Source: Betaproteobacteria bacterium (GTDB lineage Bacteria; Pseudomonadota; Gammaproteobacteria; Burkholderiales; SG8-39). From it: a DNA stretch of 17,870 nt. Under the pieces are notes generated by a model. The model was given only the letters and a program-made list of their open reading frames with translations, searched no databases and was not told where the DNA came from. A program made the translations under genes and the position numbers. Numbering within the stretch: the first letter of the stretch is position 1; every line of letters begins with the position of its first letter. Location: the NCBI GenBank assembly GCA_011391185.1, contig JAABRB010000030.1:1-17870 (forward strand), given 5' to 3'. Positions 6,916 to 12,156 of this stretch are shown one piece after another.

Positions 6916-7228
6916 CGAGCATCCAGTGATGCACTCCGAGATTCATGAACACCCAGCCGGTCGATCCGCACGCGCGCGCGAACTCGCTCGAGGTCTCGAC
7001 CAGCAACTGGTAGTCGAGCTGCGGCCCGCCGACGCGCGCCGGCTGATTGATGCGCCACAGCCCGGTCTCGTGCAGGTCGCGAATGGTCGCGTCGGGAAGT
7101 TGCCGCAACGCCTCGGCTTCCGGCGCGCGCGCGCGAATCGCGGGAACGAGCAATCGCGCGCGGCGCCGCATTTCGTCACGCGCGGGCGCGGTGGCGACCG
7201 CATTGCGTTCGGATTCGTTCTTGGCCAT
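6911..7228 (-). pseudogene. truncated acyl-CoA-dehydrogenase-fold flavin monooxygenase (N-terminal 106 codons)
   Basis: Reading leftward from ATG 7228, about 106 residues match the N-terminal helical domain of two-component flavin monooxygenases of the acyl-CoA dehydrogenase fold (HsaA / 4-hydroxyphenylacetate 3-hydroxylase class). They include RARLLVPAIRARAPEAEALRQLPD, the G(L)WRINQPARVGGP turn and the SEFARACGSTGWVFMNLGVHHWMLG stretch. Full proteins are near 390 residues. Here similarity stops at about 6911, inside the hairpin cluster, and the frame then runs on as unrelated low-complexity sequence into the antisense of the aminotransferase. All of the FAD-binding middle and C-terminal parts are missing, so the fragment should not be active. 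It is divergent from the QueC-like gene. The family assignment is from memory of the motif pattern. Confidence 0.75.
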
Positions 7229-7322
7229 ATCCCCTGAATCTGATCAGTTCGTCTCGCGAAATTCTGCCCCAGAACAACGCTCGGCCGCTACGAATTCCCC
7301 GCGGAGTGGTAGATTAACCCTT

Positions 7323-7940
7323 ATGGAAGCCGCATCCGTCCTGCTCCTCTCCGGGGGCATCGAGAGTGCAACACTGCTCCACCAGCTTGCCGCCGACGGC
7401 GAGCCGGTGCAGGCGCTCTACATCGACTACGCGCAGCGTGCCGCTGCGCAGGAGTGCGCTGCTGCCCACGTGCAGTGCGGCGAGCTCGGCGTCGAGCTCG
7501 TGCCGCTCGAGCTCGGCAACATGGGCGAGATCTTCCGGCGCGGACAGGAACGCAAGCATCACGTGCCGCTCCCGCACCGAAATCTGGTTGCGCTGAGCAT
7601 CGGCCTTTCGTACGCGGCGAACCAGGGCGCGCGCAAGCTCTTCCTGGCCGTGAACCTTGACGACACGGTGGAGTATGCGAGCGCGTCGCACACGTTTCTC
7701 GCGCAGTTCCGGCTGATCTGCGGGCTGCTCGGCGATGTGCGGCTCGCGACGCCGTTCGTCGGTCTCTCGAAGCGCGAAGTGATCACGCGCGGCGTCGCAC
7801 TCGGCGTCGATTATGCAACCACCTATAGCTGCCTCCTCGGCCATACCGTGCATTGCGGTCGCTGCCCGCAGTGTCAGAAGCGACGCGAGGCATTCCAACA
7901 GGCCGGATTCGACGAGCCCGCGGAGTTTTACCGGGCCTGA
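7323..7940 (+). CDS. QueC-like PP-loop enzyme with variant motifs
   Basis: A 205-residue protein of the QueC (7-cyano-7-deazaguanine synthase) branch of the PP-loop ATPases. The PP-loop reads LLLSGGIESATLLH, with Glu14 where the canonical SGGxDS has Asp. The C-terminal zinc site is kept with exact spacing: C170, C178, C181, C184 in SCLLGHTVHCGRCPQCQKRREAF. The substrate-loop region is changed: PHRN (84-87) stands for the usual PGRN, and NLDDTVEYASAS (111-122) replaces the usual DYSGYPDCR-type segment. QueC makes preQ0 from CDG, ammonia and ATP for tRNA queuosine or DNA deazaguanines. No queD, queE, folE or tgt is in the window, so this may be a paralogue acting on another carboxylate. ATG 7323 is 16 nt after GGAG, a loose ribosome site, but similarity begins there. 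It has no operon partner in view. Confidence 0.82.
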   Translation: MEAASVLLLSGGIESATLLHQLAADGEPVQALYIDYAQRAAAQECAAAHVQCGELGVELVPLELGNMGEIFRRGQERKHHVPLPHRNLVALSIGLSYAANQGARKLFLAVNLDDTVEYASASHTFLAQFRLICGLLGDVRLATPFVGLSKREVITRGVALGVDYATTYSCLLGHTVHCGRCPQCQKRREAFQQAGFDEPAEFYRA

Positions 7941-7987
7941 TCGCGTAACGGTTTCGATTCGCGCGATTCCCGGGATTGTGCCGTAAT

Positions 7988-8016
7988 TTGACGCTGTAAT
8001 CTTCGGCGGTTACCCT
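7988..8016 (+). promoter_or_regulatory. candidate sigma-70 promoter for the parvulin-HupE unit
   Basis: TTGACG (7988-7993), a 17-bp spacer and TACCCT (8011-8016) lie in the 145-bp gap after the QueC-like gene. The predicted start, near 8023, gives a 63-nt leader. The -35 is near consensus and the spacing ideal; the -10 is weak. Confidence 0.4.
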
Positions 8017-8085
8017 CTCTCGGCATTTTCCGGGTGCGCGTCGTCCGATCCGCACGGCCTGGGCGCCACGCGTTCGCCTTTCTCG

Positions 8086-8970
8086 ATGAAATCCATGATC
8101 AGCCGCTTTCTGCGCGAGCCGCTCGTCCAATTTCTTTTGCTGGGCGCGGGGTTGTTCGCGCTCTATTCGCTCGTCGCGATCGAGCCCGGCAAGCGTCCCG
8201 ACCGCATCGTCGTCGATGCCGGCCAGGTGACGCGGCTCGCGCAGCAGTTCCAGCGCACGTGGATGCGCCCGCCAACGCGGGCCGAGATCGACGGATTGAT
8301 CGAGGACCACGTGAACGAGGAGGTCCTCTACCGCGAGGCGCGCGCCCTCGGACTGGACCAGGACGACCTCATCATCCGGCGCCGGCTGCGGCAGAAGATG
8401 GAGTTCCTCAACGAGGACATCGCCGCGCAACGACAGCCGACCGACGCCGAGCTGCAGACGTTCCTCGATGGGCATCCGGAGCAGTTCCGGATTCCCGCGC
8501 GGACGAGTTTCCGGCAGGTGTTCGTGCGGACCGAGCTGCACGGATCGAACGCGGGGAAGCACGCTGCGGCACTGCTCGCGCGTCTCGAAACCGGCGCCGA
8601 CGATGCATCGACCGTGGAAACGATCGGCGACGCGACGCTCCTGCGCGGTGTGCTCGACAATGCGACGGAGAGCGAAATCGCGAGAGCGTTCGGCGCCCCC
8701 TTTGCGGCCGAGCTCGAGAAGGCGCCATTGGGTCGGTGGGCGGGACCGATCGCCTCGAGCTACGGATTGCATCTCGTGCGCGTCGCGGCGCGCGAGCCGG
8801 GACGCATGCCATCGCTCGCAGAGGTCCGCGTGATCGTCGAGCGCGAGTGGTCGGCCGCGCGGCGCGTCGACGCCAGCCAGGACTTTCTTGCGGCGCTTCG
8901 CAAGCGCTATGAGATCTCGATCGAGATGCCCGGCGAGACGGCGGGAAAGGACGCCCCATCCGGGAAATGA
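8086..8970 (+). CDS. membrane-anchored parvulin-type peptidyl-prolyl isomerase
   Basis: A 294-residue protein with a single N-terminal membrane anchor (about residues 13-31, LVQFLLLGAGLFALYSLV), putting the rest in the periplasm. Residues ~40-130 form a SurA/PpiD-like helical chaperone region (IDGLIEDHVNEEVLYREARALGL, then LRQKMEFLNED). Residues ~140-235 are a parvulin (PpiC/Rotamase) domain that ends in the recognisable GRWAGPIASSYGLHLVRV. The parvulin core is shorter and more divergent than in SurA, so isomerase activity is likely but not assured. Its TGA overlaps the ATG of the HupE-like gene (ATGATGA), so they are translated together. The start could be ATG 8086 or ATG 8095; neither has a strong ribosome site. 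Role by inference: folding or assembling the neighbouring exported and membrane proteins. Confidence 0.85.
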   Translation: MKSMISRFLREPLVQFLLLGAGLFALYSLVAIEPGKRPDRIVVDAGQVTRLAQQFQRTWMRPPTRAEIDGLIEDHVNEEVLYREARALGLDQDDLIIRRRLRQKMEFLNEDIAAQRQPTDAELQTFLDGHPEQFRIPARTSFRQVFVRTELHGSNAGKHAAALLARLETGADDASTVETIGDATLLRGVLDNATESEIARAFGAPFAAELEKAPLGRWAGPIASSYGLHLVRVAAREPGRMPSLAEVRVIVEREWSAARRVDASQDFLAALRKRYEISIEMPGETAGKDAPSGK

Positions 8971-9998
8971 TGATTCGCCTCCGACGCATCCTGGCGTTCC
9001 TGCTTCTATGCGGGCTCGCCGCCGGTGCGGTGCACGCGCACGAGGTGCGTCCGGGCTACCTGGAACTCAGGCAGATTGATGGAGGAACCTACGATGTGCT
9101 CTGGAAGGTGCCCGCGCGCGGCGACCTGCGGCTCGGCCTGTATCTGAGCTGGCCGGAAAAGTGCCGGGTGACCGAACCGACCGCGCGCTTCGCGGATGGC
9201 GCCTACTTGGAACGGCTGCGTGCGACGTGCGAGGGGGGGCTCGTCGGCGGCCGGATCGTGATCGACGGACTGGATGCGACCCGCACCGACGTGCTCGCGC
9301 GCGTGGAGCGTCTCGACGGCACGACGCAGACCGCGCGCCTCACCCCGGCCGATCCCGGTTTCACCGTGGTTGCCGCGCCGGGCGCGCTCGAAGTGGCGAA
9401 GACTTATTTCGCGCTGGGCGTGGAGCACATCCTCGCCGGCATCGATCACCTGCTGTTCGTGCTGGGGTTGCTGTTCATCGTGGGAAGCTGGGGGCGCCTC
9501 ATCGGGACCGTCACCGCTTTCACCGTCGCCCACAGCATCACGCTCGCGGCAGCAACGCTCGGGATGGTGCACGTGCCGCAGAAACCGGTCGAGGCGGCCA
9601 TTGCGCTCAGTATCGTGTTCGTCGCTGCGGACATTCTGCGCGCGCACGGTGGACGGGAGAGCCTCACCCGGCGGGCGCCATGGATCGTGGCGTTCGTCTT
9701 CGGGCTTCTGCACGGACTCGGATTTGCCGGCGCGCTGAGCGAGGTCGGCTTGCCGCAGCACGCGGTGCCGCTGGCGCTGCTGTTCTTCAACGTCGGCGTC
9801 GAGGCCGGCCAGCTGCTCTTCATCGCTGCGGTGTTCGCGATCCTGTGGCTGCTGAAGGAATGGCGCGTGCGCGCCTCGGCGCGCGGCGACCGTCATACCT
9901 GGCACGTGGCCTCCGCGGTGGCGAGACCTGCGGCGTACGTGATCGGAACGCTCGCCGCATTCTGGGTATTCGAGCGGACGCTGGGATTCTGGGCCTGA
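8967..9998 (+). CDS. HupE/UreJ family membrane protein with periplasmic N-terminal domain
   Basis: A 343-residue protein. It has a signal peptide (1-24, ending VHAHE), a periplasmic beta-rich domain of ~120 residues (HEVRPGYLELRQIDGG onward), and a C-terminal HupE/UreJ domain with about six membrane segments. The latter carries GVEHILAGIDHLLFVLGLLF, AFTVAHSITLAAATLG, FGLLHGLGFAGAL and FFNVGVEAGQL; the His/Asp residues in EHILAGIDH and AHSITL are the metal-transport-type motif of the family. HupE and UreJ are nickel-related permeases, but this long form is common outside hydrogenase or urease loci and its substrate is unknown. The start at 8967 or the adjacent ATG at 8970 overlaps the parvulin stop. 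Its linkage with a parvulin and a DUF3604 gene suggests a conserved envelope module. Confidence 0.88.
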   Translation: MMIRLRRILAFLLLCGLAAGAVHAHEVRPGYLELRQIDGGTYDVLWKVPARGDLRLGLYLSWPEKCRVTEPTARFADGAYLERLRATCEGGLVGGRIVIDGLDATRTDVLARVERLDGTTQTARLTPADPGFTVVAAPGALEVAKTYFALGVEHILAGIDHLLFVLGLLFIVGSWGRLIGTVTAFTVAHSITLAAATLGMVHVPQKPVEAAIALSIVFVAADILRAHGGRESLTRRAPWIVAFVFGLLHGLGFAGALSEVGLPQHAVPLALLFFNVGVEAGQLLFIAAVFAILWLLKEWRVRASARGDRHTWHVASAVARPAAYVIGTLAAFWVFERTLGFWA

Positions 9999-10053
9999 GC
10001 GGGGTGCGCGCTTTGCAGGGCGATAAATGTTCAATGTAGATAGGAGATTGAGT

Positions 10054-10545
10054 ATGAAATTTCGAATGAGCACGAGAGTCTCCGTCCCACTGCTGCTCGT
10101 CGCCGCAGGGTTGAGCGGATCCGCGTGGGCCGCAGGAGACCCCGTGCCGCCTGCCGAAACCCTCGAAAGCGCGTTCAAACCACAGACGCGCTTCTCGCCC
10201 TACGCCGGGCGCAACTTTCCGACCCAGGTGTTTTTCGGCGACACGCACCTGCACACGGCCATGTCCATGGATGCCGGTGCCTTCGGCGCGCGGCTCAATC
10301 CCGAGGACGCGTATCGCCTCGCGCGCGGCGAGGAGCTCGTCTCCTCGACCGGCCTGCCGGTGCGACTCTCGCGGCCGCTCGATTTTCTGGTGGTCGCCGA
10401 TCACTCCGACAACATGGGATTCTTTCCGCGCCTGTTTGCCGGCGATCCCGGAATGCTCGCGGACCCGACCGGCAAGCGCTGGTACGAGATGATCCAGACA
10501 AGCTTTCCGAGGAGGCGTTCGACGCGATCCACTACGCGGGGATAG
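10054..10545 (+). pseudogene. DUF3604 gene, 5' fragment
   Basis: ATG 10054 has an ideal ribosome site (AGGAGA, 6 nt away). It begins a protein with a signal peptide (1-27, ending SAWAAG) and the start of a DUF3604 domain. Visible are FFGDTHLHTAMSMDAG (61-76) and the metal-type motif VVADHSDNMGFF (113-124), reminiscent of PHP phosphoesterases. Similarity runs to about residue 149 (WYEMIQT). The frame then reads an Arg/Ser-rich nonsense tail to the stop at 10543-10545. DUF3604 proteins are usually 600 residues or more, so over two thirds are missing. The gene follows hupE by 55 bp, the expected place in this gene neighbourhood. The strong start and intact signal peptide suggest the loss is recent. 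Whether the short product is made is unknown. Confidence 0.8.
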
Positions 10546-10613
10546 GGCTTTTCAAGTTCGGCGTGCTGCTCTTCAACCTGGTGCCCTATCTCGCGTTGCG
10601 CATCGTCGGATAA
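10500..10613 (+). pseudogene. out-of-frame hydrophobic C-terminal remnant, origin unknown
   Basis: At the point where DUF3604 similarity ends, a different frame reads KLSEEAFDAIHYAGIGLFKF followed by GVLLFNLVPYLALRIVG and a TAA. This 37-residue string looks like a real membrane-protein C-terminus: amphipathic acid-rich start, then a hydrophobic helix, then a short basic end. It does not resemble the DUF3604 C-terminus as I know it. The simplest reading is that a deletion joined the front of the DUF3604 gene to the tail of another gene. I cannot name the donor. Confidence 0.5.
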
Positions 10614-10624
10614 TTCCTGGGCGC

Positions 10625-10666
10625 CGCAGGTCAAGGCCTCTCGCCGGCGAGAGGCCTTGACCTGCG
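10625..10666. repeat. perfect 42-bp palindrome
   Basis: The arm at 10625-10645 is the exact reverse complement of 10646-10666, with no central spacer and no mismatch. The centre is CTCTCGCCGGCGAGAG. It stands 11 bp after the stop of the hydrophobic remnant and 40 bp before the stop of the leftward methyltransferase, so it could end transcription from both sides. Neither flank has a T-run, so it is not a textbook intrinsic terminator. It could also be a cruciform or dimeric protein site. Confidence 0.9.
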
Positions 10667-10675
10667 AGAGGAGCG

Positions 10676-10697
10676 GCCCGCGACGTTCTGCGCGGGC
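10676..10697 (+). terminator. possible hairpin terminator
   Basis: GCCCGCG and CGCGGGC form a 7-bp GC stem with an 8-nt loop, followed by TCGGCCTGTTTAAA on the plus strand. The short T-run lies 7 nt past the stem, so the match is weak. It sits in the convergent gap after the 42-bp palindrome. Confidence 0.3.
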
Positions 10698-10706
10698 TCG
10701 GCCTGT

Positions 10707-11519
10707 TTAAAGCGCTACCGTAACGCGCAAGAAAGTTGCCGGAATGGATGTAGCATCCTTGCGCTGGCTTCTGTTCTGGCTGTTGAACAGATCTTCCAGT
10801 TCCTTCTGCAGGTCAGCGGCCCGACTGTTCTTTTCCGCCGCTTCGAAGGCATTCATGGTCGGCCCGTAATATTTTCGGAATTCATCCACGAGCGCCATGG
10901 GAGTGCCAGGAAAGTTGAACGTAAACGTGTCCCGGGCGAAGGAGATCTTTTCGGCGGGAACGCCCGCGCCGGAGAAGCGTTCGATCACGTTGCTCTCGAT
11001 CCCCCACGTCATCGGGCTGACGAAGCCTTCCGGCGGTGGCGGCGTGTAGGCGGAGCTGATCTTCAGGATTTGCGCCACCAACGTCGGATCGTTTGGAATC
11101 CAGTTGCCCATGATGACGCGACCTCCGGTCCGGGTGACTCGCGCCATCTCTTTCGCGACGTCAAACGGCTTTGGGGCGAACATGGCTCCAAAGATGGATA
11201 CGGACAGATCAAAGGAATCATCCGCAAGCTCGTCCAGATTGGACGCATCGCCTTCCTGAAACCTGCAATTCGTGAGGCTTTCCTTCTCTGCACGTTTGTT
11301 CCCGGCGGCAACCAGATTTCTGGCGATATCGACGCCCAGCACGTCCGCTCCCAGTCTTGCCGCCGGCAGAGCCGTCGTTCCATCGCCGCATCCGAGATCC
11401 AGGACCTTCAGACCTTTGCGGATTTCGAAATCCCTGACGAGCGCTTCTCCGCTCTCACGCATGCTTGCCGCAATACGTGTGAAGTCGCCTTTTTCCCATA
11501 GTGCTTTGTTGGGATTCAT
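10707..11519 (-). CDS. class I SAM-dependent methyltransferase
   Basis: A 270-residue methyltransferase. Motif I is VLDLGCGDGTTALPAARLGA (39-58), the ribose-binding acid is Asp64 (LGVDIA), and the next motifs are EGDASNLDELADDSFDLSVS and MARVTRTGGRVIMGNWIPND. The C-terminal half has no substrate motif I recognise, although FGAMFAPKP is typical of UbiE-like small-molecule methyltransferases. ATG 11519 has AAGGAG 5 nt before it. A second in-frame ATG pair at 11555/11549 also has AGGAG upstream, which would add 10-12 residues, but the similarity fits the shorter form. Codon usage is visibly less GC-rich than that of its neighbours, which may mean recent acquisition. It is a single gene, convergent with the DUF3604 remnant. 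Substrate unknown. Confidence 0.87.
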   Translation of the reverse strand: MNPNKALWEKGDFTRIAASMRESGEALVRDFEIRKGLKVLDLGCGDGTTALPAARLGADVLGVDIARNLVAAGNKRAEKESLTNCRFQEGDASNLDELADDSFDLSVSIFGAMFAPKPFDVAKEMARVTRTGGRVIMGNWIPNDPTLVAQILKISSAYTPPPPEGFVSPMTWGIESNVIERFSGAGVPAEKISFARDTFTFNFPGTPMALVDEFRKYYGPTMNAFEAAEKNSRAADLQKELEDLFNSQNRSQRKDATSIPATFLRVTVAL

Positions 11520-11653
11520 GAAGTCTCCTTGTGTGGTCGTTATTTGCATGGCCATTGTCTCCTACGGTGACTCAGTTCCACGTGGGGATCAAGTGGTGTC
11601 GTAACCCAGGAGAATGATCCCGCGTATCGGCATGATTGCAGGCGCAGCATGAA

Positions 11654-11695
11654 TTGTTTCGCGATTGTTGTTTCGCGATTGTTGTTTCGAGATTG
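11654..11695. repeat. 14-bp tandem repeat, three copies
   Basis: The unit TTGTTTCGCGATTG occurs twice exactly (11654-11667, 11668-11681), then once with one change (TTGTTTCGAGATTG, 11682-11695), with no spacers. Each unit holds the palindrome TCGCGA (TCGAGA in the third). It lies about 135 bp upstream of the methyltransferase start and about 170 bp upstream of the SMR-like gene. It is either slippage or an operator array. Confidence 0.85.
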
Positions 11696-11784
11696 TTCCA
11701 GCGGTAGGCAAGCGCGCCAGCCGCCCCGAGCGCGCAGCTTGGCACGTCTGGCGCTTGTGGCGCGAATGAAAACGCAAATCGGAA

Positions 11785-11793
11785 TGGCATAAT
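11785..11793 (+). promoter_or_regulatory. candidate extended -10 promoter
   Basis: TGGCATAAT on the plus strand fits a TGn extended -10 with CATAAT (11788-11793). No good -35 is 17 bp upstream, which extended -10 promoters tolerate. The expected start is near 11800, 66 nt before the SMR-like ATG. Confidence 0.35.
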
Positions 11794-11847
11794 ATGGCGC
11801 GAGTCCATTCATCTCCCCGGTCGCGGAAAGCCCGCGGCTCATTGAAT

Positions 11848-11879
11848 CCATGGCCCTCGATGCCCATGGCCCTCGATGC
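11848..11879. repeat. 16-bp tandem duplication over the start of the SMR-like gene
   Basis: CCATGGCCCTCGATGC is present twice back to back (11848-11863 and 11864-11879). Each copy carries two ATG codons. Because 16 is not a multiple of three, the upstream copy puts its first ATG out of frame, while its second (11860) is in frame with the true gene. Confidence 0.9.
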
Positions 11880-12126
11880 AAAAGCCAGATCCCGGGCCTG
11901 GAGTTATCTGCTCGTCGCGGGTGCGGCGGAAGTCGGCTTCACCTACTTCCTCAATCTGCGCGAGAGTTTCGCGAAGCTCGGGCCGACCCTTGCGTTCGTG
12001 GGGCTCGGCGCGTTCGGTACAGCGCTGGTGGGCATCCTCGCATTCGGCGATCCGGTCACGGCGGCGCGCGTCGTGCTGATCCTCGTCATCGTGGGCGCGG
12101 TCGTCGGACTGAAGTTCTATTCCTGA
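11866..12126 (+). pseudogene. SMR-family (SugE/EmrE-like) transporter gene with internal in-frame deletion
   Basis: An 86-residue frame. The front matches small multidrug resistance proteins: SYLLVAGAAEVGFTYFLNLRESFAKLGPT contains membrane helix 1 and the essential Glu (E22). The back, VGLGAFGTALVGILAFGDPVTAARVV then VIVGAVVGLKFYS, matches the end of helix 3 plus helix 4. Family members are ~105-110 residues with four helices; about 30 residues between residues 41 and 46 are missing, namely helix 2 and the first half of helix 3 with its conserved YAVWTG. The reading frame is kept, so a shortened membrane protein may still be made, but the normal antiparallel dimer fold should be impossible. 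The start is ATG 11866 (or 11860). I call it a probable pseudogene; a functional mini-SMR is the alternative. Confidence 0.65.
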
Positions 12127-12156
12127 CGGGTCGCAATTACGGCGCAGGGGGTGTGA

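Larger units (their letters stand above)
11520..11865. other. 346-bp divergent intergenic region
   Basis: This gap separates the methyltransferase start from the SMR-like gene start. It contains the in-frame alternative ATGs of the methyltransferase (11549, 11555), a 14-bp x 3 tandem repeat, an extended -10 element facing right, and the first copy of a 16-bp duplication. Open frames crossing it on both strands are Arg-rich or low in complexity and have no family resemblance. I see no RNA gene. Confidence 0.6.

Noticed and set aside
8967..9998. A hydrogenase or urease nickel-import locus, from the HupE/UreJ domain
   Set aside because: No hydrogenase or urease gene is near, and the long form with a periplasmic N-terminal domain is common outside such loci.
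10013..10042. TTGCAG-18-TAGATA as a promoter just before the DUF3604 gene
   Set aside because: The predicted start would fall downstream of the AGGAGA ribosome site, so it would leave the message without it. Read-through from hupE is simpler.
11540..11881. Minus-strand open frame of 113 codons upstream of the methyltransferase
   Set aside because: It crosses the tandem repeat (giving repeated Asn/Arg residues) and has no domain. It is more likely chance.
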